Assembly (NCBI GenBank): GCA_024330265.1
Contig: JANDLT010000005.1
Span: 1 to 64,000 of the forward strand
Reading direction: 5' to 3'
Source: Pyrinomonadaceae bacterium MAG19_C2-C3
Lineage (GTDB): Bacteria; Acidobacteriota; Blastocatellia; Pyrinomonadales; Pyrinomonadaceae
DNA: 64,000 nucleotides
Positions 1 to 8,258 of this stretch are shown piece by piece. Below the pieces are notes generated by a model. It did no database searches. It saw only the letters and a program-made list of their open reading frames with translations, and had not been told where the DNA came from. The translations under genes were made by a program, and so were the position numbers. Position 1 is the first letter of the stretch; the number at the start of each line of letters is the position of its first letter.

Positions 1-86
1 TAAAGTCTTGCGCTGAAAGCGCATAGTTTCAACTAGCGTGCTGGAACAATGAAAGTAAGTATATTGAAAGCGGTCATCTTGTTTTA

Positions 87-121
87 ACTGCCTACTGCCT
101 GCTGCTTACTGCCTACTTTCT
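87..121. repeat. Heptanucleotide tandem array (ACTGCCT type)
   Basis: Five consecutive 7-bp units (ACTGCCT, ACTGCCT, GCTGCTT, ACTGCCT, ACTTTCT) end at the stop codon of alr. It has no visible inverted partner inside the window. The unit sequence differs from the other arrays, but the 7-bp period and the position directly behind a stop codon are the same. Bases 1-86 hold nothing I can identify. Confidence 0.6.
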
Positions 122-1382
122 ACACATAGCGTCGCGGCACACGTCCACTAATCCCGCAGGTGATTTCATACGACAGCGTTCCGGCTTGGCGCGCGACTTC
201 GGCGGCGGTGATGCTTAGTTCGCCGTCGCCGCCGATGAACGTCACGGTGTCCCATAACTCGACCGCGAGTACATCCGTTACATCAACGAGGGTTAAATCC
301 ATCGAGACGCGCCCGATGATTGGCGCGAACTGAGCGCGCACGATGACGCGCCCGCGATTTGTGAGAGCGCGCGGAACGCCGTCGTGATACCCGATAGGGA
401 TAGTTGCAACGTGAGTCATTCGCGCAGTGCGAAACGTGCCGCCGTAACCAAGCGGCACGCCCGCCGCGACTTGCTTGAGCAGCGTCACACGCGAACGCAC
501 GCTCATCACGTTTCGCAGTTGACGCGGGTTGATGTGCGAATACGGAGTTGAGATTGAAGTTGATAAAGCCGAATCGGGCGGCAAGATGTCCTGCCACAAG
601 CCGTAAATCACGCCGCCGGGTCGTACTAGATTGCCGCGCGTTTCTGGATGCAAAAGCATCGCGGGCGAGTTCGCAAGGTCACGATACGTCGGGCGATGCC
701 CGCGCTCATCGAGCAATGCGAGTCCTTCAAAGTAACGCCGGGTTTGAAGATTGGTGAACTCGATTTGCTGCGTATCGTCGGCACTCGCAAAGTGCGTCAT
801 CACACCGTCCACGCGCAAGTTCGGGCATCGCGTGAGTGCGTCGGCAAATTCACCGAGCGCGTCATAAGGCACGCCAAGACGATTCATGCCGGTATCAATT
901 TTGATGTGAACATCGGCGACGATTCCCGCCTCGCGCGCCGTCCGGTTGAAACTCTCCGCCATGTCCGCGCGATAAATAACCGGAACGATTTTGTGCCGCA
1001 AACACGCCGCTTCCTGTCCGTGCCAGAAACCGCCGAGCGATAAAATCGGCGCAGTAATTCCCGCAAGCCGAAGTTCGATGCCCTCTTCCGGCAACGCGAC
1101 ACACAGCCACGCCGCGCCCGCACGCTCCAACGCACGCGCGCACTCAATCGCTCCATGCCCGTAAGCGTCGGCTTTGACGGCAGGCGCGATGCCGACTTCA
1201 CTGCCAACGACGCCGCGCACAAAAGAGAAATTTTCCCTTAGCGCGTCAAGGTCAATTTCCGCCCACGTCGGGCGCGTGTTGTCGTTGTCGGGTTTCAGAT
1301 TTGTTTGATTTTGAAATGTGAGATAACGAATTTCGCCCGGCGTGCGGCGCAGTTTCCGACCGCTCACCACGCGATTAACCAC
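120..1382 (-). CDS. alr: Alanine racemase
   Basis: PLP-dependent racemase making D-alanine for peptidoglycan, cytoplasmic. The product is 420 aa, normal to slightly long for the family. The PLP lysine lies in AVKADAYGHG (Lys70) at the start of the TIM-barrel domain, and the second catalytic base is the Tyr of PLGYGGTF (Tyr313) in the C-terminal beta domain. The family motifs HIKIDTGMNRLG and GRVSMD are also present. The annotated start is GTG. The first 35 residues are not typical of the family, so a later start is possible. It lies 36 bp downstream of dnaB on the same strand and its 3' end abuts a heptad repeat array. Confidence 0.95.
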   Translation of the reverse strand: MVNRVVSGRKLRRTPGEIRYLTFQNQTNLKPDNDNTRPTWAEIDLDALRENFSFVRGVVGSEVGIAPAVKADAYGHGAIECARALERAGAAWLCVALPEEGIELRLAGITAPILSLGGFWHGQEAACLRHKIVPVIYRADMAESFNRTAREAGIVADVHIKIDTGMNRLGVPYDALGEFADALTRCPNLRVDGVMTHFASADDTQQIEFTNLQTRRYFEGLALLDERGHRPTYRDLANSPAMLLHPETRGNLVRPGGVIYGLWQDILPPDSALSTSISTPYSHINPRQLRNVMSVRSRVTLLKQVAAGVPLGYGGTFRTARMTHVATIPIGYHDGVPRALTNRGRVIVRAQFAPIIGRVSMDLTLVDVTDVLAVELWDTVTFIGGDGELSITAAEVARQAGTLSYEITCGISGRVPRRYV

Positions 1383-1418
1383 AATACTCTGCTCACCAAA
1401 AACCGATGCGCGGTCAAC

Positions 1419-4046
1419 TTATTCGCGCCACATATTTTCAAAGCGCGTGAACTCTTTCAGGAACGCGAGGCTGACCGTTCCCGTCGGACCGTTGCGCTGT
1501 TTGGCGATGATAAGCTCCGCGACGCCCGCGTTTTCTTCCGTGCGATTGTATTGTTCTTCGCGGTAGATAAAGCCGACGACATCGGCGTCTTGCTCAATAC
1601 TCCCTGACTCACGAAGATCACTTAACTGTGGGCGATGGTCGGTGCGGGCTTCGGGTGCGCGCGAAAGCTGCGAGAGAGCGACGACTGGGACGTTTAATTC
1701 TTTCGCCAAGCCTTTGAGTTCGCGCGAAATCTGCGAGACTTCTTGTTGCCGCGATTCGCTGCGGCGTCCCGAACCGCTCATCAGTTGAAGGTAATCAACG
1801 ATGATTAAATCCAAACGCTTCTGCTCGGCGGCGAGGCGACGCGATTTAGCGCGCATCTCTAACACGGAAATTCCCGGCGTGTCGTCAATGAAAATCCGCG
1901 CTTCCGCCATCAGTCCAAGCGCACTCGCCAACCGCGCCCATTCCTCACGCGCGAGAAACCCGTTGCGAAAACGACTCGAATCAACGCGCCCTTCCGAACA
2001 CAACATACGAGTCACGAGCGACTCCTTCGACATCTCAAGCGAGAACACGCCGACGACCGCCCCGGCTTGCAAGGCGGCGTTCTGCGCGAGCGTGAGACAG
2101 AGGGCGGTGTTGTGAACGCAGATGTCGTTGGCGATGAAGTTATGAGATTCGGGAATCGTCAAATCATAGACTTGTTTGTCACCGACGAACTCAATCGAAA
2201 CGATTTCATCCCAGTAGACTTCGCTTGTCGCCAAGTCATTCAAACTCGGACAATCCAAAACACTTGCTAAGGCTTGCAAGCGCGGACGCGACAAAGCACG
2301 TCTTCCGACGTGGATGTTCGTGTGTCCTTTGATACAAGCGCGTCGTGCGATTGATGACCACGATTCTCCCGCTTTGGCGATGCCAAGTTGTTGCCATACT
2401 TCAACCGGAATTAAATCACGATTGGTTTGCACGCGCCGCAAACTCAACGCTTGACCGATGGTGGAAAGATTCGCTTCCTTGCCGTGAATCCCGATGTGTT
2501 CGATAAAGCTTTTAATGGAGCCTGAGTCCGTGATGTCCAACTGCCAAGCCGTGCGTCGCTCATCTTTGTATTTCACCGCGCGCTTCTTTAGTGCAGCGAT
2601 GATGCCGAAGCGTAAAAGTAGATGTTGAACTTGGCGCGCGAGTCGTTCGCTAACCGTTGCGTAACCTAATTGTGGTTGACCGCTTGTGAGCAGCGTCGCC
2701 CAACCGTCGGTCGCAAACAAACGGTTGAGAAACATGGCGACGAGTTCACGGTGAAGCTTGAAAACAAAGTCCGGTACGAATTTATGATGAGCGTCGCAAC
2801 CGTAGATTTTTAAGTCTTTAAGCCACGCGGTCAAAACATTGATTTTGATTCCCCGTTGGCGACGGACGCGCAAAGAGAACGTGCGATTAGGATTGTTTGA
2901 CTGAACGCATTCAATCCCACCGAACGCCGCGATTGCCCGCTCAAAGTCTTCACGCAACGCGGGTTTGCCGACCGTAAATTCCGGCGATGATTTGGTCAGG
3001 CATCCGTCACCGATGAGATACGCGAGAAGTTTAACTTCGCATTCGCGCGCCGCTTCATTTCCGAAAACTTCAAGCACGCGCGGCACGGCTATCTTGTCGC
3101 CGACGCGCAAGCGATGAAGCGCGTGCCAGCCGTCTATCGTCAAGAACGGATGCGACAAAGTTGATTCGACGGTGCGCCCCAAGCGCGTCGTTACCCGATA
3201 GACGGGCTTGATGCCGTCGTCAACGTAATGACTCGGATTTGTCTTTGCGAATTTGAAATCGTCTTTAAGGGTCAGTAGTTCCGCCGAACGGGATTTGAAA
3301 AGTTGTTCGATGGTTTTAAGACTTCCATCAGCGACGAGTATTTCACTATCGAACGCGAGGCATTTGCCCATCGAAGGGCGCGCGGCGATGATGATTAAGT
3401 CTTGCGGTTGTAAGCCGGAGGTCATGCGGTCAATCTCGGAGAAGCCGGTGGTGAGTCCGGTCAACATCGCGTTGCGCCCGCCCATCTCTTGAATTTTTTC
3501 AAGCAGACCGTCGGCAATCGGTTTGACGTGTAAGAAGCCTTGCCGCGTGCCTTCATCGGCGAGAGCGAAAATCATGGACTCGGCGTGGTCGAGGATGACC
3601 GCCGGTTCGTCTTCGCCTTCGAGGGCTTCGCTGATGATTTTGTTGGCGACTTTGACGAGCTTACGCATCATTGAATTGCCGCCGACGAGATCGGCATACG
3701 CGGCGAGGTTCGTAAAGTGCGGCAAGCCGTAGGTCAGTTCAGAGATGAACGTGAAGCCGCCGACGGCTTCGAGGTCGCCCGCGCGTTTGAGTTCTTCGCC
3801 AATTAAAATCGGATTGATTTCCGCTCCGCGCTCGCTTAAACCAAGCATCGCGCGAAAGACCATCGCGTGCGCGCGAACATAGAAGTCATCGGGCTTGAGC
3901 AGTTCAATCGCCTGATTGATTAAGCCGTTATCAAGGATAATCGAACCGAGAATCGCGCGCTCCGCTTCGCCGCTATGCGGCAAAGGGCGTTCAAGCATCT
4001 GTTCACGGTTGGCGGAAGAATTGGGCGGAAAGAATTGACTTGACAT
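1419..4046 (-). CDS. dnaB: Replicative DNA helicase DnaB with in-frame intein
   Basis: Hexameric replicative helicase that unwinds DNA ahead of the fork. The 875-aa precursor consists of an N-terminal DnaB domain (about 20-125), a RecA-like ATPase domain, and an intein spanning residues 229-646 that splits the Walker A motif between PSMGK and T. Removing the intein leaves 457 aa, the normal DnaB length, with intact VFSLEMSKESL, IIVDYLQLM and SGSIEQDADVV motifs. The precursor can bind ATP only after splicing. It lies downstream of rplI and rpsF-rpsR on the same strand, a common bacterial order, with a terminator-like hairpin in between. The start ATG is followed by a short unstructured leader before LERPLPHSGEAE. 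Confidence 0.97.
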   Translation of the reverse strand: MSSQFFPPNSSANREQMLERPLPHSGEAERAILGSIILDNGLINQAIELLKPDDFYVRAHAMVFRAMLGLSERGAEINPILIGEELKRAGDLEAVGGFTFISELTYGLPHFTNLAAYADLVGGNSMMRKLVKVANKIISEALEGEDEPAVILDHAESMIFALADEGTRQGFLHVKPIADGLLEKIQEMGGRNAMLTGLTTGFSEIDRMTSGLQPQDLIIIAARPSMGKCLAFDSEILVADGSLKTIEQLFKSRSAELLTLKDDFKFAKTNPSHYVDDGIKPVYRVTTRLGRTVESTLSHPFLTIDGWHALHRLRVGDKIAVPRVLEVFGNEAARECEVKLLAYLIGDGCLTKSSPEFTVGKPALREDFERAIAAFGGIECVQSNNPNRTFSLRVRRQRGIKINVLTAWLKDLKIYGCDAHHKFVPDFVFKLHRELVAMFLNRLFATDGWATLLTSGQPQLGYATVSERLARQVQHLLLRFGIIAALKKRAVKYKDERRTAWQLDITDSGSIKSFIEHIGIHGKEANLSTIGQALSLRRVQTNRDLIPVEVWQQLGIAKAGESWSSIARRACIKGHTNIHVGRRALSRPRLQALASVLDCPSLNDLATSEVYWDEIVSIEFVGDKQVYDLTIPESHNFIANDICVHNTALCLTLAQNAALQAGAVVGVFSLEMSKESLVTRMLCSEGRVDSSRFRNGFLAREEWARLASALGLMAEARIFIDDTPGISVLEMRAKSRRLAAEQKRLDLIIVDYLQLMSGSGRRSESRQQEVSQISRELKGLAKELNVPVVALSQLSRAPEARTDHRPQLSDLRESGSIEQDADVVGFIYREEQYNRTEENAGVAELIIAKQRNGPTGTVSLAFLKEFTRFENMWRE
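2109..3362 (-). other. DnaB intein with LAGLIDADG homing endonuclease
   Basis: A 418-aa intein, residues 229-646 of the precursor. It starts with Cys (CLAFDSEILVADG, block A) and ends with HN followed by extein Thr. The block B motif TLSH occurs at intein residues 68-71 and the block F motif HNFIANDICVHN at the C-terminus, so all residues needed for splicing are present. Two LAGLIDADG-type motifs, LAYLIGDG (113-120) and LFATDG (215-220), each keep the catalytic Asp, which suggests a full homing endonuclease. A helix-turn-helix-like segment (SWSSIARRACIKGHTN) follows. Insertion in the P-loop is a known DnaB intein position. Confidence 0.95.
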
Positions 4047-4089
4047 CGAATTGTTTCAAGCTTTATGCGACGTTGATTGGTTGGCAGCG

Positions 4090-4164
4090 AAAAAGGAAAA
4101 GCGGCTGTGAGTTCGGTGACGGCATTGTTTCACTCTCGAAACAAAAGTCAGGACTCACAGCCGC
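4090..4164 (-). terminator. Intrinsic terminator between rplI and dnaB
   Basis: A 12-bp perfect stem (4101-4112 with 4153-4164) encloses about 40 nt that contain a second small hairpin. On the minus strand it is followed by a U-rich run (4090-4100). It lies 3' of rplI and 5' of dnaB, so it may end or attenuate ribosomal-operon transcription before dnaB. Confidence 0.65.
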
Positions 4165-4233
4165 GAAATATACTACATGGGCGCGTGGTGAACAACGCGA
4201 AACTTCAGCCACGCTTTAGATGCCTTAAACCAT

Positions 4234-4785
4234 TTATGTTTCCGTCGTTTCTGCGGTCAGCGGCGCGTCGTCCATCGTCGCGGGTTCACTTTGCGTTGAA
4301 GTTGCCGCTTCCGGTGCGGCAGTGTTCGCTCCGCCTTCGCTCATCACGCGCACCGGAACGTCAACCGTCACGTCGCGGTGCAAACGTACCGCGACGGTAA
4401 AATCTCCGACTTCTTTAATCGGTTCACCGAGCGAGATGCGGCGGCGATCAATCTCGTAACCGCGTTCGCGTAAAGCTTCCGCGATGTCCATCGAAGTCAC
4501 AGAGCCGTAGAGTATGCCGTGTTCGCCGACGCGCCGCTCGAAATCCAAACTCAGGTTTTGAAGTTCTCCGGCTTTCCCTTGCGCGGCGGCGCGCTCGGTT
4601 TCTTCACGGCGCATAAGCGTTTCGCGTTCGCGTTCGATTTGCCGAACGTTGCTTGACGTGGCTTGCACGGCGAGTTTGCGCGGAAGCAAGTAGTTTCGCG
4701 CGTAGCCCGCTTTGACTTTCACGATGTCACCGCGCCCACCCAAATTTTCGACTTCCTCACGCAACAAAATAGTGGTCGTTGCCAT
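4234..4785 (-). CDS. rplI: 50S ribosomal protein bL9
   Basis: Large-subunit ribosomal protein binding 23S rRNA near the L1 stalk. The 183-aa product has the typical N-terminal domain (ILLREEVENLGGRGDIVKVKAGYARNYLLPR), the long connecting helix, and the C-terminal domain (GSVTSMDIAEAL, HRDVTVDVPVRV). About 30 Ala/Thr/Glu-rich residues extend beyond the usual end of about 150 aa and look disordered. The start ATG follows a weak SD (AGAGGATT). It lies 19 bp downstream of the fused S6-S18 gene, certainly in the same transcript. Confidence 0.96.
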   Translation of the reverse strand: MATTTILLREEVENLGGRGDIVKVKAGYARNYLLPRKLAVQATSSNVRQIERERETLMRREETERAAAQGKAGELQNLSLDFERRVGEHGILYGSVTSMDIAEALRERGYEIDRRRISLGEPIKEVGDFTVAVRLHRDVTVDVPVRVMSEGGANTAAPEAATSTQSEPATMDDAPLTAETTET

Positions 4786-4804
4786 AACTTGTAATCCTCT
4801 TTTC

Positions 4805-5494
4805 TTAGTCGGTCGCGTAAGGCAGCAACGCGATGTTGCGTGCGCGTTTGATGGCTTCCGCTAACATGCGTTGGTGCATGGCGGTCGTGTTGGTGATGCG
4901 GCGCGGCAAAATCTTGCCGCGTTCAGGGATGTAATCGCTCAACATATCGGCGTTCTTAAAATCAATGATGTCAACTTTGTTGATTAACAAACGGCTGACT
5001 TTACGACGACGAAAGCGACGATGGTTTCCCTGCTGCTGGCGATTGTTTCCGCCCGTCGGCGCGCTCACTCTTTCATCGTCATCATCACCGTCGGCGTCCG
5101 AATTACCGCCGCGACGGTTCGCGCCGCCCGCCGTGTTCGCCGGAGCTTTGGCGGCTTTCAGGGCGCGGCGTTCGCGCATCTTTTCGGCGCGGCGACGGTC
5201 AAGGTCAACGCGCACGGTGATGTATCGAAGCACTTGGTCATTGACGCGCATACGGCGTTCGAGTTCGGCAATCTCTTTGCCCGTCCCCGAAATCTCGAAA
5301 AGCATGTACGCGCCTTCGTTGTGACCTTCAACCGGATACGCCAACTTGCGGCGTCCCATGCTTTCGGCTTTGACGATTGTGCCGCCCTGACCCGTGACGA
5401 TTTGTTGTAGATTCTCGCTTAACCGCGTGGTTGATTCTTCGTCAACCACAGGGTCAATAATAAAAACGACTTCATAAACTCTAGGTTCTGCCAA
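4805..5494 (-). CDS. rpsF-rpsR: Ribosomal proteins bS6 and bS18 fused in one reading frame
   Basis: One uninterrupted 229-codon frame. Residues 1 to about 110 are bS6 ([40 protein letters not shown]). Residues 111-160 are a Gly/Asn/Asp/Arg-rich low-complexity linker with a DADGDDDDE stretch. Residues 161-229 are bS18 ([28 protein letters not shown]). In most bacteria these are separate adjacent genes whose products form a heterodimer on the 30S platform, so the fusion would tether natural partners. The S18 part lacks the zinc-binding cysteines of some S18 forms. A GTG codon in the linker could be an internal start, but no convincing SD precedes it. A clear SD (AAGGAGG) precedes the S6 ATG. 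Confidence 0.93.
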   Translation of the reverse strand: MAEPRVYEVVFIIDPVVDEESTTRLSENLQQIVTGQGGTIVKAESMGRRKLAYPVEGHNEGAYMLFEISGTGKEIAELERRMRVNDQVLRYITVRVDLDRRRAEKMRERRALKAAKAPANTAGGANRRGGNSDADGDDDDERVSAPTGGNNRQQQGNHRRFRRRKVSRLLINKVDIIDFKNADMLSDYIPERGKILPRRITNTTAMHQRMLAEAIKRARNIALLPYATD

Positions 5495-5548
5495 CTTGTA
5501 TCCTCCTTATGGATGTCAAGCCTCACCATGTGTGAAGCAAGAAGGAAA

Positions 5549-5611
5549 GAATTGATTCATTCAGTCATCGGTTCAGTTCATCAATGACTGAATGAACAAA
5601 TGAATCAATTC
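5549..5611. repeat. Imperfect inverted repeat between rpsF-rpsR and pth
   Basis: Left arm 5549-5570 (GAATTGATTCATT...CAGTCAT) pairs with right arm 5584-5611 (ATGACTG...AATGAATCAATTC), with a small bulge. The right end overlaps the pth stop codon. It resembles the heptad elements in size, A/T richness and placement directly behind a stop codon, though its 7-bp periodicity is weak. Confidence 0.55.
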
Positions 5612-6170
5612 AATTATGTTGCGACATGGCACGTTCGATGCCGTCGCGTATCACTGCGCGCAACGCTTCGACGCTGCGTGTGAGCGTCGCTTCCACAGTC
5701 GGAAGCTCGCTCTTTGAAAATTTATCCAACACGAAATTGCTCGCGCTCGTAATCGGATGTTCGGGTTGGATGCCGATTCGCAAACGCGGAAACTCGTTTG
5801 TGCCTAAAACACCGATGATTGATTTCAAACCGTTCTGCCCGCCGTGCGTACCGCGCGCACGCAAACGGATTGTGCCGAGTGGCAGCGCGAGGTCGTCGGA
5901 GATAACAAGCAAATCATGCGCGGCTTTTAAGTCAACGCGCTTGCGAAGCAAACACCCGACGGCTTCACCGCTCAAGTTCATAAAGGTTTGCGGTTTCACC
6001 AATTCGACAATCTTACCTTCGAGTGTCGCACGCCCGACGAGTGCCTGACATTCTTTGCGCTTGACTTCCGCATTCGCTTCACGCGCCAACTTATCAATCA
6101 ACATGAAGCCGAGATTATGTCGCGTCTGCGCGTACTCTGTACCCGGATTCCCAAGCCCAACGATAAGCAT
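5610..6170 (-). CDS. pth: Peptidyl-tRNA hydrolase
   Basis: Releases peptides from prematurely dropped peptidyl-tRNAs, cytoplasmic. The product is 186 aa, standard length. The N-terminal motif VGLGNPGTEYAQTRHN carries the catalytic His18 and Asn8. PQTFMNLSGEAV and VISDDLALPLG (catalytic Asp) follow, then RARGTHGGQNGLKSI. All active-site residues are present. It lies between rplY and the S6-S18 fusion, the order seen in many bacteria. Both flanking spacers are occupied by inverted-repeat elements. Confidence 0.97.
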   Translation of the reverse strand: MLIVGLGNPGTEYAQTRHNLGFMLIDKLAREANAEVKRKECQALVGRATLEGKIVELVKPQTFMNLSGEAVGCLLRKRVDLKAAHDLLVISDDLALPLGTIRLRARGTHGGQNGLKSIIGVLGTNEFPRLRIGIQPEHPITSASNFVLDKFSKSELPTVEATLTRSVEALRAVIRDGIERAMSQHN

Positions 6171-6180
6171 AAATTTAGTG

Positions 6181-6258
6181 AATAGTTGATAGTGGATAAC
6201 GGATAGTGAAAAGCCAATGTCTTAAACTATCCACTATCAACTATCCGTTATCCACTAC
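6181..6258. repeat. Inverted heptad array (GATAGTG type), rplY-pth spacer
   Basis: Left arm 6181-6208 consists of four 7-bp units (AATAGTT, GATAGTG, GATAACG, GATAGTG). Right arm 6224-6258 has five units in the opposite orientation (AACTATC, CACTATC, AACTATC, CGTTATC, CACTACT), with a 15-nt loop. The arms can fold into a long stem. The right end overlaps the rplY stop codon. The same unit type recurs at 36.8 and 46.7 kb. Confidence 0.85.
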
Positions 6259-6905
6259 TCACCGTCTTCTTTCTTGCCTTTGGCGATGACTTCGGGTTCG
6301 GTTGTTTCTACGACAGGTGTTTCTTCGGGCAAGTCTTCCTTAATGAAGTTGACGGAAGCGACGACCGTATCCGGTTCAACGAGAATCTCGATGTCTTCGG
6401 TCACAGGTATGTCGGAGACGTGCAGCACGTCGTTGAGTTTCAAATGCGAAACGTCAACGCTGATGGCGTCGGGGATGTTGCGCGGGCGGCAGCGAACCTG
6501 AACTTGACGCAAAACCTGCTCAAGCACACCGTCTTCTTCTTTGACTCCAAATGCCTCGCCCGTCAAATGCAAAGGAATCGAAAGCTCAATCATCTGCCCG
6601 CGCACGAGTCGTTTCAGGTCGGCGTGGATGAGGCGATTTTTAACCGGGTCGAGTTGGCGGTCTTGAAATAGAACTTCGCTCGCGCCGATGCCTTCGACAT
6701 CCAAAGTGAAGACGGTGTTCGCTCCGGCGTGTGAACGCAAGACGGCGGCAAGGTCACGGAGCGGTGCGGCGACGGCAATCGCTTCGCCTTCGCCACCGTA
6801 AATCGTGAGCGGAACCATGCCTTCGCGTCGCAAACGGCGCGAATCGTTTTTGCCGCGCCCTTCGCGGCGAATCGCGTTGATAGTTATTTCTTCGTTATCT
6901 GCCAT
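6255..6905 (-). CDS. rplY: 50S ribosomal protein bL25, CTC/TL5 long form
   Basis: 5S rRNA-binding ribosomal protein. The 216 aa correspond to the two-domain general-stress form (N-terminal L25 fold to about residue 95, C-terminal TL5 domain to about 185), ending in an acidic Glu-rich tail. Supporting features are REGRGKNDSRRLRREGMVP, VKNRLIHADLKRL and VDVSHLKLNDVLHVSDI. It lies between prs and pth, the usual position. The C-terminal 25 residues are low complexity. Confidence 0.95.
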   Translation of the reverse strand: MADNEEITINAIRREGRGKNDSRRLRREGMVPLTIYGGEGEAIAVAAPLRDLAAVLRSHAGANTVFTLDVEGIGASEVLFQDRQLDPVKNRLIHADLKRLVRGQMIELSIPLHLTGEAFGVKEEDGVLEQVLRQVQVRCRPRNIPDAISVDVSHLKLNDVLHVSDIPVTEDIEILVEPDTVVASVNFIKEDLPEETPVVETTEPEVIAKGKKEDGE

Positions 6906-6960
6906 GATTAAATTCTTCTCTCGCTTTCAAGTTTTTGCCCTTCGATTTATACAAAGCGTT

Positions 6961-7926
6961 TTACACAAAGAGCGAGGAAACACTTGTTTCCTCATGGATA
7001 GACTTAATCGCTTTCGCCAAAAGCGGGGCGATACTAAGCGTACACACGTTCGGGAGTTCCTGCGCGTGCGGGCTTAAAGGAATCGTGTTCGTCGTCACAA
7101 CTTGTTCGATGTCGGACTCCGCCAACCTCTCGACGGCTTGCCCGGAAAGCACGGGATGCGTAAAGCAAGCGTGAATCATTTCCGCTCCGGCGTTACGCAA
7201 AGCCTGCGCGACTTTGGTGAGTGAGCCGCCCGTGTCGCACAAGTCATCAACGATAATGCAGTTTCGCCCGCGCACATCACCGACGACGTTCATCACTTCC
7301 GCGACGTTCGCTTTTTCGCGCCGCTTGTCGCAAAGCGCGAGTTGCGCGGGGCTTCCGTCCGCCGACTTTAAGCGTTTGGCATAAGCCCGTGCGCGTTCCG
7401 CTCCGCCCGTGTCGGGTGCGACGACCGTTAACTTAGCCAGCGGATTCGCTTCATAATGTTGAATCATCACCGGCGCGGCGTATAAGTGGTCAACCGGAAT
7501 ATCAAAGAAACCCTGAATCTGTCCGGCGTGCAAATCCATCGTTAAGACACGTTGCGCTCCGGCTTTAGCGATAAGATTTGCGACCAACTTCGCGGCAATG
7601 GCGACACGCGGACGGTCTTTCTTATCCGAACGCGCATAACCGTAATACGGAATCACCGCCGTCACACGCTCCGCCGATGAGCGGCAAAACGCATCGAGCA
7701 TCACGAGCAATTCCATCAAATGCGAATCGGTCGGCGGGCATGTCGGCTGAACGATAAACACATCCGCGCCGCGCACGTTGTCGTTAATTTGAAAGTTAAA
7801 TTCGCCGTCGGAGAAACGCGCGGTGGTCGCATTACCGAGGTCGCAACTCAGATAGTTACAAATCTCGTCGGCAAGCGCACGATTCGCATTGCCGGTGAAA
7901 ACTTTGATGCCGCCTGTTGTACTCAT
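6961..7926 (-). CDS. prs: Ribose-phosphate pyrophosphokinase (PRPP synthetase)
   Basis: Makes PRPP from ribose 5-phosphate and ATP for nucleotide, His and Trp synthesis. With the start at the ATG of MSTTGGIKVF the product is 321 aa, the family norm. A longer frame exists upstream, but its extra 21 codons are a translated heptad repeat, so I reject it. Class I motifs are present: FSDGEFNFQINDNVRGADVF, the catalytic flexible loop around KLTVVAPDTGGAERA, and the PRPP-binding loop IVDDLCDTGGS. No good SD is visible. The heptad hairpin lies just 2 bp upstream of the start, so it probably affects the leader. tRNA-Gln lies upstream on the same strand. Confidence 0.95.
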   Translation of the reverse strand: MSTTGGIKVFTGNANRALADEICNYLSCDLGNATTARFSDGEFNFQINDNVRGADVFIVQPTCPPTDSHLMELLVMLDAFCRSSAERVTAVIPYYGYARSDKKDRPRVAIAAKLVANLIAKAGAQRVLTMDLHAGQIQGFFDIPVDHLYAAPVMIQHYEANPLAKLTVVAPDTGGAERARAYAKRLKSADGSPAQLALCDKRREKANVAEVMNVVGDVRGRNCIIVDDLCDTGGSLTKVAQALRNAGAEMIHACFTHPVLSGQAVERLAESDIEQVVTTNTIPLSPHAQELPNVCTLSIAPLLAKAIKSIHEETSVSSLFV

Positions 7927-7928
7927 AA

Positions 7929-8014
7929 GAAAGTAGAAAGTCGAAGGGCGAAAGTGGAAAGTCGAAGGGCGAAAGTTTTTACTTTCCACTTTCGCCCTTC
8001 GACTTTCTACTTTA
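7929..8014. repeat. Inverted heptad array (GAAAGTC type), prs leader
   Basis: Seven 7-bp units (GAAAGTA, GAAAGTC, GAAGGGC, GAAAGTG, GAAAGTC, GAAGGGC, GAAAGTT) at 7929-7977 are followed after 3 nt by inverted units (ACTTTCC, ACTTTCG, CCCTTCG, ACTTTCT, ACTTT). The arms form a near-perfect stem of more than 30 bp with a tiny loop. It fills the spacer between prs and tRNA-Gln. Confidence 0.9.
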
Positions 8015-8019
8015 TCTAA

Positions 8020-8091
8020 CTGGGGCGGAAGGATTCGAACCTACGAATGCCGATTCCAAAGACCGGTGCCTTACCACTTGGCGACGCCCCA
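8020..8091 (-). tRNA. tRNA-Gln(UUG)
   Basis: On the minus strand the acceptor stem TGGGGCG (8085-8091) pairs with CGCCCCA (8021-8027), with discriminator G at 8020. The D arm (GCCAAGTGGTAAGGC), anticodon loop CTTTGGA with anticodon TTG, and T arm with GTTCGAATC are all recognisable. The 3' CCA is not encoded. Confidence 0.97.
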
Positions 8092-8116
8092 AGATTTTTG
8101 TATGAACTTAGTTATT

Positions 8117-8252
8117 AAGGATTAGGAGTTACGCAGTTGAATTGGTTTTCAACACTTACAAGGCTTTTACGAAGGTAGGCTTTGCCAGTAAGTTCTTTAT
8201 TTTCAACGAAGCTATGTTCAACGATGTTTCAACTGCGTAACTCCTAAAGGAT
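8117..8252. mobile_element. MITE with 19-bp perfect TIRs and 6-bp target duplication
   Basis: The element body 8123-8246 (124 bp) is bounded by perfect 19-bp inverted repeats (TAGGAGTTACGCAGTTGAA at 8123-8141, its complement at 8228-8246). Direct repeats AAGGAT lie at 8117-8122 and 8247-8252. The interior has no reading frame. It sits between ispE and tRNA-Gln. The TIR resembles ends of full insertion sequences, but no transposase gene is present here, so a partner would have to act in trans. Confidence 0.9.
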
Positions 8253-8258
8253 GCGAAC

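Noticed and set aside
7927-7989. 21-residue N-terminal extension of prs
   Set aside because: It is a translated heptad repeat (RPSTFHF-type periodicity) and absent from the protein family.
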